Shown here in pieces: positions 1 through 8,889 of a stretch of DNA of 64,000 bases. The notes beneath the pieces are model-generated. The model did not search any database. It was given only the letters and a program-made list of their open reading frames with translations, and was not told the DNA's origin. The number at the start of each line of letters is the position of its first letter. Within the stretch, counting starts at the first letter, position 1. Location: positions 10,769-74,768 of the forward strand of contig JBARWC010000217.1 of NCBI GenBank assembly GCA_049646585.1, in the 5' to 3' direction. This DNA comes from G025836975 sp049646585. Its GTDB lineage: Bacteria > Pseudomonadota > Gammaproteobacteria > Burkholderiales > Burkholderiaceae_B. Both the position numbers and the translations under genes were made by a program.

Positions 1-662
1 AGACGCTGTTCGCCAAGCTGGTGGAGCTGTCCACGCCCGACACCATTCTGTGCAGCAACAGTTCCAGCTACCCGATCAGCCTCATCGCCCAAGGGCTGTC
101 CACCCGGAACCGCATGCTGGGCCTGCACTTCTTCATGCCCGCCCACATCATTCCATTGGTCGAAGTCGTATTAAGCGAGGACACCGAGGCCGGCCTGGGC
201 GAAGCGCTGGCGGCCTTCATACGCCGCTGCGGCAGTGTTCCCGTGCTGGTCAGGAAAGACGTTCCGGGCTTTCTGGCCAACCGCCTGCAACACGCCATGG
301 CGCGCGAAGCCTACTCCTTGATCGAGCAAGGCATAGCCAGCCCCGAAGACGTCGACGCCGCCGTGCGCTTCGGCTTCGGCTTCCGCTACCTGGCCGCCGG
401 CCCCATCCTGCAGCGCGATCACGGCGGCCTGGACGTTCATTGCGCGGCGGCGCGCAGCATGTACCCCACGCTTTGCAATGACGACGCGCCCCCCGCCATA
501 TTGGCCGATCGCGCCGAAGCGGGAAAAACCGGCATCAAGGCAGGAGAAGGCTTCTATACCTGGACGCCCGAAACCATCCAGGCCGAACGCCAGCGCTACG
601 ACAGCTTGCTGCGTGCCGGCCTGGAGCTACTGGCCGGCGAACTGCCGGAAATCCAGCCCTGA
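1..662 (+). CDS. 3-hydroxyacyl-CoA dehydrogenase family protein, C-terminal part (5' end outside window)
   Basis: The frame is open at the left edge, so the NAD-binding start of the Rossmann domain lies outside the window. The visible part begins late in the Rossmann fold (SNSSSYP), runs through GLHFFMPAH, where the family's catalytic His sits, and continues into the all-helical C-terminal domain starting at VPGFLANRL with an FGFGFR motif. Members oxidise a 3-hydroxyacyl-CoA, or sometimes a free 3-hydroxy acid, with NAD+. It is convergent with and directly abuts paaY. The substrate cannot be named; the neighbouring CoA-transferase and enoyl-CoA hydratase suggest a beta-oxidation-like route. 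Confidence 0.85.
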   Translation, partial: TLFAKLVELSTPDTILCSNSSSYPISLIAQGLSTRNRMLGLHFFMPAHIIPLVEVVLSEDTEAGLGEALAAFIRRCGSVPVLVRKDVPGFLANRLQHAMAREAYSLIEQGIASPEDVDAAVRFGFGFRYLAAGPILQRDHGGLDVHCAAARSMYPTLCNDDAPPAILADRAEAGKTGIKAGEGFYTWTPETIQAERQRYDSLLRAGLELLAGELPEIQP

Positions 663-1253
663 TCAGGCATCGGCATCGGTCATCGCCCGGGTCAGTCTCG
701 GGCGGTTTTCCTCTACGCTGCTCAAGGCCTGGACTTCCCGCATGGTCGCCAGGCAGCGCTCGGTAAGCCGCTGATACTGCCGCGTACCGAATGATTTATG
801 CGCAACCTCGGCATCGCCGAGTTCGCGCAGCACACGTGCAGGCGCCCCCACGACCAGGCGGCGCGGCGGAATCACCATGCCCACCTTCACGAAAGCCATG
901 GCCGCGACGATGCTGGATTCGCCCACCACCGCCTGGTCCATGACGACCGCATTCATGCCGACCAGCGCATTGCGCCCTATGGTGCAGCCATGCAGCACGG
1001 CGCCGTGCCCGATATGGCCGTCCTCTTCGACCACCGTATCGTTTTCAATCACGCCATGGATCACGCAGGTGTCCTGAACGTTGGAGCCTTGTTTCAGGAC
1101 GATGCGCCCGAAGTCGCCGCGCAGGCTGGCCAGCGGCCCGACATAAGTGCCCGGCCCCACAATGACATCGCCGATCAGCACCGCGCTGGGATGCACGTAG
1201 GCGGACGGATCGATGACGGGCGTGATTCCATCAATGGCATAGACTTTGGGCAT
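663..1253 (-). CDS. paaY: PaaY-type gamma-carbonic-anhydrase-fold (hexapeptide repeat) protein
   Basis: A 196-residue left-handed beta-helix protein made of hexapeptide repeats (for example RGDFGRIV, GHIGHGAVLHGC, NALVGMNAVV). The start at MPKVYAIDGITP gives the same length as E. coli PaaY and closely matches it along the chain, including the C-terminal helix (QYQRLTERC). PaaY is a thioesterase linked to phenylacetate degradation; the related CaiE belongs to carnitine metabolism. The metal-binding His residues of gamma carbonic anhydrases are visible in GHIGHGAVLHGC. No other paa genes are in view, so its role here may be CoA-thioester housekeeping for the local catabolic cluster. A longer open frame upstream lacks family similarity and was trimmed. 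Confidence 0.85.
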   Translation of the reverse strand: MPKVYAIDGITPVIDPSAYVHPSAVLIGDVIVGPGTYVGPLASLRGDFGRIVLKQGSNVQDTCVIHGVIENDTVVEEDGHIGHGAVLHGCTIGRNALVGMNAVVMDQAVVGESSIVAAMAFVKVGMVIPPRRLVVGAPARVLRELGDAEVAHKSFGTRQYQRLTERCLATMREVQALSSVEENRPRLTRAMTDADA

Positions 1254-1388
1254 GGCATGTATCTCCGGACTTCTTGCTGTTTTTACGACAATAACAATGA
1301 GGGAAGGCAATGATGGCACGACGGCAGTGGCCAAGCCTGGTGGACATGCCAATGCATCAGCGGCGCGGCGCTCGACGCCGGGCCGCTA

Positions 1389-2378
1389 TTATTTCGGACC
1401 TTGCTCCAGAAACGCCAGGAAGCGCTCGAAAGCCGCCCCGAACAATGCCTCGTAGCTGCTTTTCTCGACGAAACCGATATGCGGCGTTGCCGTGATGTCC
1501 AGGCCGTCATAGAGTTCGGCATAAGACACCAGCGGCTCCTTGTCGTGCACGTCCAACGCCGCGGAGCCCGGCCGGCCCAGCTTCAGGGCTTCCCGCAGCG
1601 CGCCGGGCTCGATCAGGCCCGGCCGGCTGGTATTGACCAGCAAAGCGGTGGGCTTCATCAGCGCCAGGTCGCCGCGCGTGACGGAATGGCGGGACGATTC
1701 GTTCATGCGCATGTGCAGGGTCAGGACATCGCTGCGCCTGAAAAGGTCCTCACGGCTTTCCGCAAACTCCACGCCCGTTTCTTTAGCGGCGGCCCTGCTG
1801 CCCTCCCTCCCCCACACCAGGATGTCCATGCCGAAAACCCGGCCGTACTCGCCCAGCAGGCGCCCAATGCGGCCATAGCCCAATATGCCCAGCGTCTGGC
1901 CCTGCACGGACTGCCCTATGCCGACCGGCGGATTCGTCTTATGCCATTGGCCGTCCTTCAAGGCGGCCATGTAGTCGGGCACCCTGCGCCGGGCATTCAG
2001 GATCAGGGCCCAGGCAAGCTCCGCCGTCGAATGGCCATCGCTGCCGCCGCCCTCGATGATGGCAATGCCGCGCGCCTCGCAAGCCGCCTGGTCGATATGA
2101 GAAGTCGCGCGCGCGCCCGCCGTACCCGTTTGCACGATGGCTTTGAGAGCAGGCAGTTGGCCCAGCATATCGGCCGTGATGCGGCTGCGCTCCCGCGTCA
2201 GCACCAGGTACTGCACGTCGGCCAGCCGATGGATATCGGCCGCCGCCAAGGGCATGCTGTCGACGATACGCACATCGGCCTCGGGCAGACGCTGCTTCAG
2301 CTTCTTGAACGCCTCTAGCTGAGGGACGAGCTGCTGGTAATCATCGAGAATCGCAATAACGATGCGAGAGCTGTTCAT
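1389..2378 (-). CDS. D-2-hydroxyacid dehydrogenase family protein
   Basis: A 329-residue NAD(P)-dependent 2-hydroxyacid dehydrogenase (SerA/LdhA/glycerate dehydrogenase superfamily). The nucleotide-binding motif GILGYGRIG sits mid-protein. The catalytic triad can be read as Arg in NTSRPG, Glu in DVHDKEPL and His in TPHIGF. The chosen start, MNSSRIV, follows an AAGGAAGG ribosome-binding site; an upstream in-frame ATG has none. The cofactor-binding region TGTAGARATSHID differs from the usual xGVG-type loop and suits the less studied branch annotated simply as D-2-hydroxyacid dehydrogenase. The substrate is unknown; it is divergent from the adjacent SDR gene. Confidence 0.85.
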   Translation of the reverse strand: MNSSRIVIAILDDYQQLVPQLEAFKKLKQRLPEADVRIVDSMPLAAADIHRLADVQYLVLTRERSRITADMLGQLPALKAIVQTGTAGARATSHIDQAACEARGIAIIEGGGSDGHSTAELAWALILNARRRVPDYMAALKDGQWHKTNPPVGIGQSVQGQTLGILGYGRIGRLLGEYGRVFGMDILVWGREGSRAAAKETGVEFAESREDLFRRSDVLTLHMRMNESSRHSVTRGDLALMKPTALLVNTSRPGLIEPGALREALKLGRPGSAALDVHDKEPLVSYAELYDGLDITATPHIGFVEKSSYEALFGAAFERFLAFLEQGPK

Positions 2379-2494
2379 GTACGCCTTCCTTGATTTCAAT
2401 CGGCCGTGATGTCGGTATCCTTTTTACCACTTTAGGCCGTGCCGACGGTGCCGCGCTTAAAATACCGCCATACCCGAACAGCTAGGAAAGCAGA

Positions 2495-3211
2495 ATGACT
2501 CAACACGTATTGGTTACCGGCGGCAGCAACGGCATAGGCAAGGCCATCGTCGACAGGCTGGCGCAGGACGGATTGACACCCATCAACCTGGACATCAATC
2601 CTCCGGCGGCGCCTAACGGAATCCACGTACCCATCGACCTGCTCGACATCGATGCGCTTCGGTCCTGCGTAAGCGAGCTTCAATCCCGCTACGCCATCAC
2701 GCGCCTGGTCAACAACGCCGGCATGGTCCAGCCGGCCTCTTTGGAAGAAACGGACATAGCCGCGATGCGCAAGGTAGCGCGCCTGAACCTGGAGGTGCCC
2801 GTATTGCTGGCTCAAAGCCTGCTGCCCGCCATGAAGTCCGCGGGCTTCGGCCGCATCGTCAATATCAGCTCGCGCGCCGCGCTGGGCAAGGAACTGCGCA
2901 GCGCTTATTCGGCCTCGAAGGCCGGCCTGATCGGCCTGACGCGGACCTGGGCGCTGGAGCTGGCCCGCCACGGAATCACCGTCAACGCCATAGGCCCCGG
3001 GCCCATCGCCACCGAACTGTTCATGAACGCCAACCCGCCCGACTCGGAGCGCACCCGGCAGATCCTGGCCAGCGTGCCCCTGCAAAGACTGGGACAGCCG
3101 GAAGACGTCGCGCACGGCGTCGCCAGCTTCATGGACGACCGCGCCGGCTTCATCACCGGCCAGGTGTTGTACATCTGCGGCGGCATGACGGTGGGTCTGT
3201 GCAGCGTCTGA
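2495..3211 (+). CDS. SDR family oxidoreductase
   Basis: A 238-residue classical short-chain dehydrogenase. It shows TGGSNGIG at 8-15 (dinucleotide binding), NNAG at 73-76, Ser near 125-126 and the YSASK catalytic pair at Tyr138/Lys142, then IGPGPI. Such enzymes oxidise a secondary alcohol or reduce a ketone with NAD(P). An AGGAAAG ribosome-binding site precedes the start. It is the only plus-strand gene inside the otherwise minus-strand cluster and shares a divergent promoter region with the 2-hydroxyacid dehydrogenase. The substrate is not deducible. Confidence 0.88.
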   Translation: MTQHVLVTGGSNGIGKAIVDRLAQDGLTPINLDINPPAAPNGIHVPIDLLDIDALRSCVSELQSRYAITRLVNNAGMVQPASLEETDIAAMRKVARLNLEVPVLLAQSLLPAMKSAGFGRIVNISSRAALGKELRSAYSASKAGLIGLTRTWALELARHGITVNAIGPGPIATELFMNANPPDSERTRQILASVPLQRLGQPEDVAHGVASFMDDRAGFITGQVLYICGGMTVGLCSV

Positions 3212-3214
3212 AGG

Positions 3215-3934
3215 CTAGCGCCCGGTTTTTTCCCGCCATTGGCCGAATTTGGTTTCGGTGGCGGGGTCCGTGGCCGGATACAAGCCAAGTATGGACTCGC
3301 CCGCCAACACTCGCTCGGTGACAAAATCCTCGAAGGTCGTCATGGCCACGGCTTCCTGAGCGATCTCGTCGGCCAAATGCGCGGGAATGACGACAACCCC
3401 TTCCGCATCACCCACCATGACGTCGCCCGGGAATACGGCCACGTCGCCGCAGCCTATCGGATCGTTGATGGCAATGGCCTGATGCAGCGTCAGATTGGTG
3501 GGCGCCGACGGGCGATTGTGGTAAGCGGGAATCGACAAGCGGGCGATCTCGGGTGAATCTCGGAAACCGCCATCGGTGACCACGCCGGCCACTTTGCGCA
3601 TCATCAGCCGCGAAACCAGAATCGACCCGGCGGAAGCGGCCCTGGAGTCCTTGCGGCTGTCGATGACCATGACGGCGCCCTCCGGGCATTGCTCGACCGC
3701 TTGGCGCTGCGGATGGGCGCGATCCCGAAACACGGAGATCGGATTCAGGTCTTCCCGCGCAGGGATATAGCGCAAGGTAAAGGCCTCGCCCACCATGTTT
3801 TCGTGCTGCGGATTAAGCGGTCGGACGTCCTGGATAAACTGGTTGCGCAGACCGCGCTTGAATAGCGCCGTGCACAACGTTGCGGTACTGACCCGCTTAA
3901 GTTTTTGACGGGTGCTGTCGTCGAGTTTGCTCAT
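3215..3934 (-). CDS. RraA family protein (putative aldolase/decarboxylase or RraA-like)
   Basis: A 239-residue member of the RraA/HMG-aldolase fold. Signature blocks are GEAFTLRY near the N-terminus, AGVVTDGGFRDSPEI (the DGxxRD motif that binds metal and oxaloacetate-type substrates in aldolase members) and GDVAVFPGDVMVGDAEGVVVIP. Homologues include 4-hydroxy-4-methyl-2-oxoglutarate/4-carboxy-4-hydroxy-2-oxoadipate aldolases and the RNase E regulator RraA. The catabolic neighbourhood favours an enzyme over a regulator. Only 55 bases separate it from the CoA-transferase gene, consistent with one transcript. Old labels such as 'dimethylmenaquinone methyltransferase' would be wrong here. Confidence 0.82.
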   Translation of the reverse strand: MSKLDDSTRQKLKRVSTATLCTALFKRGLRNQFIQDVRPLNPQHENMVGEAFTLRYIPAREDLNPISVFRDRAHPQRQAVEQCPEGAVMVIDSRKDSRAASAGSILVSRLMMRKVAGVVTDGGFRDSPEIARLSIPAYHNRPSAPTNLTLHQAIAINDPIGCGDVAVFPGDVMVGDAEGVVVIPAHLADEIAQEAVAMTTFEDFVTERVLAGESILGLYPATDPATETKFGQWREKTGR

Positions 3935-3989
3935 GAATGTCGCCTACTGAAATTTAATCGATACAAGTAAATGAAAATCGCCGAAACGC

Positions 3990-5192
3990 TCAAATGACGC
4001 CGGCATCGCGCAGGCTTGCCACTCGGCCCGCATCATACCCAAGCCATTCTTGCAGAATGTCCTGAGTGTGCTCGCCCAAGACCGGTGGCGCGGACCAGCC
4101 TTCGGTGATCTCGAAGGCTGAAAACTTCACCGCTGGACCTAAAGTCGGCAGCTCGCCGTACCCTTCATGACGCAAGCGTTGCCGCATCCCGCGATGCAGC
4201 ACCTGGGGGTGCGAGAAAACGCCCTGCATGTTGTTGACCACCGAACACGGAACCTTGGCCGCATCCAGTTGGGTGACCAGATCGTCCGTCCTGTGCTTGG
4301 CTACTTCCGCATCGAGAATCGCATAGAGCTCGTCCCGATTGCTGACCCTGTCCTTCAACTCGATGAAGCGCGGATCGGTGATCAGGTCTTCGCGCTTCAG
4401 GACTTTGCACAGTTCCGTAAACAGATTGGAAAAGCCGGCGCCGATGACCACCCAGCCGTCAAGCGAGCGAAATGCCTTGTAGGGCACTTGCTGGGCATGC
4501 TCGGATCCCCATTTCTCCGGTTCTCTTCCGAGTATCAGGTATTCCAGCGCGGCGTTCGTCAAAAAAGCCACTTCGGACTCCAGCAGGCTGGTCTCGATTT
4601 TCTGGCCCTTGCCGGTGGCCGTGCGCTGCAGCAGCGCAGCCAATACCGCCGCATAGCAGTTGGTACCGGTGACAATGTCGAATGCCGAGGTGCCCATCTT
4701 GATTGGCGCGCCGCCTCGTTCGCCGGTGATGTTCATATAGCCGCCTATAGCCTGTATGGTCAGGTCGAAGGCGCCCTTCATGCTGTCGGGCCCATCCGCG
4801 CCGAAGCCCGACATGCTGGCGTAGACAAGACGAGGGTTGTCCGCTGCAAGGCTTTCGTAGCCCAGTCCCAGCCTTTGCATGACGCCGGGCCGGAAGTTCT
4901 CCAGCACCACATCCGCCTTCAGGCACAGCTCACGCGCGATGGCCTTGCCGCCATCGGTCTGCATGTCCAGCGCGATCGACCGCTTATTGCGGTTGGCAGC
5001 ATAGTAGGTCAGGCCATTGCCCTCGTGAAACGGAGGCCCCTGGGTGCGAGTGGGGTCGCCGCTGCCGGGGATTTCCACCTTGACGATCTCGGCGCCAAGG
5101 TCTCCCAGCAATTGAGCGCAATAGGGGCCCGCCAATATTCGCGTGAAATCGGCCACGCGTACCCCGGTCAGCGGCTTGTTGCTTGACGTCAT
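3990..5192 (-). CDS. CaiB/BaiF (class III) CoA-transferase
   Basis: A 400-residue family III CoA-transferase. The N-terminal block VRVADFTRILAGPYCAQLLGDLGAEIVKVE is typical, ENFRPG follows, and the predicted catalytic aspartate is Asp172 in SAFDIVTG, where the family uses Asp169. These enzymes move CoA between carboxylic acids, for example succinyl-CoA to the substrate, without classical ping-pong exchange. It lies 40 bases downstream of the enoyl-CoA hydratase gene on the same strand. It probably activates the acid imported through the Bug receptor so that the hydratase and dehydrogenases can process it. The substrate is unknown. Confidence 0.9.
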   Translation of the reverse strand: MTSSNKPLTGVRVADFTRILAGPYCAQLLGDLGAEIVKVEIPGSGDPTRTQGPPFHEGNGLTYYAANRNKRSIALDMQTDGGKAIARELCLKADVVLENFRPGVMQRLGLGYESLAADNPRLVYASMSGFGADGPDSMKGAFDLTIQAIGGYMNITGERGGAPIKMGTSAFDIVTGTNCYAAVLAALLQRTATGKGQKIETSLLESEVAFLTNAALEYLILGREPEKWGSEHAQQVPYKAFRSLDGWVVIGAGFSNLFTELCKVLKREDLITDPRFIELKDRVSNRDELYAILDAEVAKHRTDDLVTQLDAAKVPCSVVNNMQGVFSHPQVLHRGMRQRLRHEGYGELPTLGPAVKFSAFEITEGWSAPPVLGEHTQDILQEWLGYDAGRVASLRDAGVI

Positions 5193-5231
5193 GATTGGAG
5201 TTCCAGTTCCTTTGTCGTTATGTGCACAGTC

Positions 5232-6008
5232 TCACGCGCCGATAAAAACCGGCTTGCGCTTCTCGAAGTGCGCCCGGATGCCTTCCTCATAATCGCGCGT
5301 ACCCTCAAGAGGCTGGCGCAGCATCTGATCCAGCTTCGCGGCTTCATCCAAAGGCAGGTCGCTGCCTTCGTTGATGGAGCGCTTCACGGCCGCCAGCCCC
5401 AGGGGGCTGGTTTGCTCAACCTCTTTGGCAAACTCCAGCGCTGCGCCGAGCAGCTCAGGCCGCGACACCACGCGTTCGACCAGTCCGATGCGATACGCCT
5501 CCTGCGCGCCTATGCGGCGCGCCGTGAAAAACAACTGCTTGGCCCGAGCCGGCCCCACCAGGCGGGGCAACATCAAGGCGGCGCCACTGCCTGGGTACGC
5601 CCCCAAGGTCATTTCGGGCCAACCGAAACGGGCATCTTCCGCAGCGATGCGCGTATCGCAATACAAGGCCAGCTCGAACCCGCCGCCAAGGCACCAGCCT
5701 CCGACCGCGGCGATGACCGCTTTCGGGGAATTGAACACCGCCTGGTTCAGCCTCCAGCCACCGCGACTTTGCGCCCATTTCTCTTCAGGCGAAAGCGTAC
5801 GGCGCTCTTTCAGGTCCGTGCCCGCGCAAAAGGCTTTCTCGCCCGCGCCAGTCAGGATGATGGACCGGCAGTCCTGATCTTCAGATGCCTCTTTTATCGC
5901 CTCGGTCAAACGGTCGACCAATTCATGCGACAAGGCGTTCATTGATTCCGGCCTATTCAGCGTCAGCACTACCGCCTTGTCAATTTTCTCGTACAACAGC
6001 ACCGCCAT
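5232..6008 (-). CDS. enoyl-CoA hydratase/isomerase (crotonase) family protein
   Basis: A 258-residue crotonase-fold protein. It has the oxyanion-hole segments AGTDLKER and GWCLGGGFELAL, and WPEMTLGAYPGSG carries the Glu that corresponds to Glu144 of rat hydratase. Crotonases add water to, or isomerise, enoyl-CoA thioesters. The start follows a GGAGGGT-like sequence. It lies between the flavoprotein and the CoA-transferase with short gaps (36 and 39 bases), consistent with an operon. Whether it hydrates, isomerises or decarboxylates cannot be told from the motifs. Confidence 0.9.
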   Translation of the reverse strand: MAVLLYEKIDKAVVLTLNRPESMNALSHELVDRLTEAIKEASEDQDCRSIILTGAGEKAFCAGTDLKERRTLSPEEKWAQSRGGWRLNQAVFNSPKAVIAAVGGWCLGGGFELALYCDTRIAAEDARFGWPEMTLGAYPGSGAALMLPRLVGPARAKQLFFTARRIGAQEAYRIGLVERVVSRPELLGAALEFAKEVEQTSPLGLAAVKRSINEGSDLPLDEAAKLDQMLRQPLEGTRDYEEGIRAHFEKRKPVFIGA

Positions 6009-6044
6009 GGCACCCTCCTGTCAGATGGCCTGAACCGGCCGAAT

Positions 6045-7691
6045 TCATTCGATATCGCAGCGGCCAATCTCAAATTCGCCCGCTTGAGTCTTGCGTACGC
6101 TGACGTGGCACATCCATTTTTCATCGTCGCGAACGGGATGGTCATCCCGCCAATGCGCCCCCCTGCTCTCGGTCCGCTCCAACGAGGAACAACTGACCGC
6201 CTTGGCCGCCATGATAAAACTCCTGGCCTCCAACGCCTTCACGCGGTCCACAGGCTTGTCCAGGCAAAGCCCCGTCCGCCACTGATCGAAAAGAACATCC
6301 AGGTCGCTCAAAGCGCGGCGCAGATCCTTTTCAGTCCGGACGATCCCGGCATGATCCAGCATCGTTTGCCTGACGGCGTTCTTGATGTCTTCGGGCCGCT
6401 GGCCATCGGCCCGTACGGGCAGGCTCGTCAGTGTCTCCAGCGCGGCGGCGACGATATCATCCCATGGCAGCCCGCTGGATTTACGGCCGCTGGCGGCCGC
6501 TGCCGCACCAGCGATGCCTCCAAAAACAATGGCGTCGCTGCCACCATTCCCGGCTATTCGGCTTGCCCCGTGCACGCCACCGCTAGCCTCTCCGGCCGCA
6601 TACAGGCCAGGCACCCCCGTGTGGCAGTCAGTATCGATTCGTATCCCGCCCATGTGGCTATGCGCCGCCGGCTTCACCCATATAGGCCCTCGCCTTGGGT
6701 CGATGCCGGCAAGCCTCAGACGCTTGCAATGGGCGATGTAACTTTCAAGGCGCGAAGCCGGTATGGCCGACGTATCGAAAAGCACCCTACCCGCTTCTTC
6801 CACCCGCCCCGCCATGACCTCCGCCTGTATAGCCAACGCAATCTTGGCTTTCTCTATCTGCATTTCGCCGTGCCCGGGATTGTGCTCCAGCATGAAACGC
6901 TCACCCAAGCTGTTTCGCAAAGTCGCACCGTCGGCAAACATGGCCGTGGGCATCTCCATGCCACAGCAAGGGCCGGGATCGACGATGACCGTCGGCTCGA
7001 ACTGCACAAACTCCATGTCGATCAGCTCCGCCCCACTGTCCAGCGCAAAAGCGTAGGAGTCGGCGGTGATATCCGGGGGGTAGGTACTGTTGCCGAATAT
7101 CGCCCCCACTCCTCCCATCGCCAGAATGGTCGACGCCGCACGCACCGCGACCAGCTGCGACCCATCCCGACGGCAAAGCAGGGCACCTACCACCGACGAA
7201 TCGTGATGCAACAGGCTTATCGCTTTCCAGCCTGCGAGCTTTTCTATGCCCTGCTCATCGGACAATTCCATCAAGCGGGTCAAAGCCAACTTGCCTATGC
7301 CGTTTGGATGATAGACCGAGCGAGCATATGTATTTCCCGCTAGGTGGCGACGGGCGATGGCATCCCCATCGCGCTGCAGCGGCACACCAATGTCGATGAG
7401 TTCGCGCAGGGCGGCGGCGGCATTGTTGGCCATTACCTGCACCAGCCGCCTGTCGTTAATGCCATAGCCGCCTTCGATGGTGTCGCGAGCGTACGAGGCC
7501 ACCGAATCGGGCGAATCCGCGTCCTCCCGGGGAACGTTGAAACCGATGACATGCTGCGACGCCCCCCTGGCCTGATAGGCGATCAGCACCCTGGCGCCCG
7601 AGCGCCTGGCCGCGCTGGCCGCCCTAAAGCCGGCCAGCCCGCCGCCCAGAACCAGCACATCCGTATCCACGGTTTCAATCGAAGCAGCCAT
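6045..7691 (-). CDS. FAD-dependent oxidoreductase, fumarate reductase/APS reductase flavoprotein type
   Basis: A 548-residue flavoprotein. Residues 9-33 hold the FAD-binding Rossmann motif (VLVLGGGLAGFRAA). HxGGIRID-type sequence (HSHMGGIRID) and GLYAAGEASGGVHGASR form the second FAD/substrate region, and a three-helix C-terminal domain follows. This architecture belongs to succinate dehydrogenase/fumarate reductase subunit A and APS-reductase alpha relatives. Those enzymes normally work with an iron-sulfur partner, and no ferredoxin-like gene is adjacent. It follows the Bug receptor gene and precedes the enoyl-CoA hydratase, so it may oxidise or reduce a C-C bond of the imported acid. The substrate is not known. 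Confidence 0.85.
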   Translation of the reverse strand: MAASIETVDTDVLVLGGGLAGFRAASAARRSGARVLIAYQARGASQHVIGFNVPREDADSPDSVASYARDTIEGGYGINDRRLVQVMANNAAAALRELIDIGVPLQRDGDAIARRHLAGNTYARSVYHPNGIGKLALTRLMELSDEQGIEKLAGWKAISLLHHDSSVVGALLCRRDGSQLVAVRAASTILAMGGVGAIFGNSTYPPDITADSYAFALDSGAELIDMEFVQFEPTVIVDPGPCCGMEMPTAMFADGATLRNSLGERFMLEHNPGHGEMQIEKAKIALAIQAEVMAGRVEEAGRVLFDTSAIPASRLESYIAHCKRLRLAGIDPRRGPIWVKPAAHSHMGGIRIDTDCHTGVPGLYAAGEASGGVHGASRIAGNGGSDAIVFGGIAGAAAAASGRKSSGLPWDDIVAAALETLTSLPVRADGQRPEDIKNAVRQTMLDHAGIVRTEKDLRRALSDLDVLFDQWRTGLCLDKPVDRVKALEARSFIMAAKAVSCSSLERTESRGAHWRDDHPVRDDEKWMCHVSVRKTQAGEFEIGRCDIE

Positions 7692-7752
7692 TCCCCATCC
7701 TTGTTTCTACTACGTCTTGCGTTCTTGAAGAGATCGCCGGCAACGGTGCGGG

Positions 7753-8742
7753 CTAGTTCGGGCTTATGCCGACGTCCTTGATGATCTTCATCCATTTCTT
7801 TTGCGCGCTGGTCATCATTTCCTGCATTTCTTCGGGCGAAGAACTACGGCTGGCAACCCCCTGCTTGGAAAAGGTTTCCTGGATATCCGGCGATTTCACC
7901 GCTTTGACCAGCTCGCGGCTCAACCTTTGGATCACCTCCGCTGGCGTGCCGGCGGGCACGGCGAAACCAAACTGGCCGACGACCACATAGTCCGGGTAGC
8001 CGGACTCCTTGACCGTGGGCACGTCCGGCATGGTCGAGGAGCGAGCGTCTCCCGTCACGGCCAATGCACGCAGCTTGCCGGCGCGTATATGGGGCAGCAG
8101 GGCCAGCACATTGCCGAAGGTCACGTCGATCTGGCCGCCGATCAGGTCGGTCACGACCGGGCCGTCCCCCTTGTAGGGAACATGGGTAAGCTTGATTCCC
8201 GCCGTGTTCAGGAACAGCTCGGTGCTCAGATGGCTGACCCCACCGACTCCCGACGAACCGTAGTTCATGTTCCCAGGCTTGGCCTTGGCTAGGGCAACGA
8301 ACTCCTGCAAGGTCTTGGCCTTGACCGAAGGGTTCACGGCGATGACGTAAGGCGTCTCGCCGACCAGCCCAAGTGCACTGAAGCTCTTTACCGGTTCAAA
8401 AGAAAGGTTTTTGTACAGTCCCGCGGACGAGGTGTGCGGAACAAGATTGAGGATCAGCAAGGTATAGCCATCGGGAGCAGAGTGGGCGGCAAAAGCCGCC
8501 CCTATGGTTCCGCCGGCCCCCGGCCGATTGTCGACGACCACCGGGACGCCCATCTGCTCCTGCAGTTTGGCGCCCACCGCGCGCGCCAGGGCGTCGGTAC
8601 CACCGCCCGGCGAAAAGGGGACGACAATGTTGATGGGTTTGCTGGGGTAGGCGGCCGCGCTGACGGTCGCCGAAGCAAAAAACGCGGCCAGTCCCAGCAG
8701 GGCACAACGGGGCAAAGCCCCAAGAAATCCTGCGAGTGTCAT
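7753..8742 (-). CDS. Bug/TctC family tripartite tricarboxylate transporter substrate-binding protein
   Basis: A 329-residue secreted solute receptor. A hydrophobic signal peptide (LLGLAAFFASATVSAAA) precedes the mature start YPSKPINIVVPFSPGGGTD, the hallmark Bug N-terminus. GAGGTIGA and the late PAEVIQRLSREL block are also typical. Bug receptors bind small carboxylates in the periplasm and usually lack a linked membrane component, as here. The start chosen has a consensus AGGAGA ribosome-binding site; a longer open frame upstream lacks signal-peptide character. It heads the catabolic operon and is divergent from the LysR gene, which likely controls it. Confidence 0.93.
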   Translation of the reverse strand: MTLAGFLGALPRCALLGLAAFFASATVSAAAYPSKPINIVVPFSPGGGTDALARAVGAKLQEQMGVPVVVDNRPGAGGTIGAAFAAHSAPDGYTLLILNLVPHTSSAGLYKNLSFEPVKSFSALGLVGETPYVIAVNPSVKAKTLQEFVALAKAKPGNMNYGSSGVGGVSHLSTELFLNTAGIKLTHVPYKGDGPVVTDLIGGQIDVTFGNVLALLPHIRAGKLRALAVTGDARSSTMPDVPTVKESGYPDYVVVGQFGFAVPAGTPAEVIQRLSRELVKAVKSPDIQETFSKQGVASRSSSPEEMQEMMTSAQKKWMKIIKDVGISPN

Positions 8743-8863
8743 GAGTTTATCTCCTGTATTGTGGTCGTTGTCGACGGCGGCGAATTCTTCTTCACAGGTC
8801 GCCGCTGGAAACATTCTATGGGCCAGCCCTGTCTCCCATCAAACGATTAAAACTTGGACAATC

Positions 8864-8878
8864 ATGACCTAAAGTCAT
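8864..8878. promoter_or_regulatory. palindrome in the LysR/Bug divergent promoter region
   Basis: ATGAC-CTAAA-GTCAT is a perfect 5-bp inverted repeat with a 5-base spacer, 12 bases upstream of the LysR start and facing the Bug operon. Its size fits the T-N11-A type sites bound by LysR-type regulators. Role as the operator is inferred from position. Confidence 0.45.
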
Positions 8879-8889
8879 AAACTCTATGG

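Noticed and set aside
4167..5186. Long open frame (339 codons) antisense to the CoA-transferase gene
   Set aside because: It mirrors the high-GC codon pattern of the real gene; its translation is His/Arg/Gln-rich with no family motif and no ribosome-binding site.
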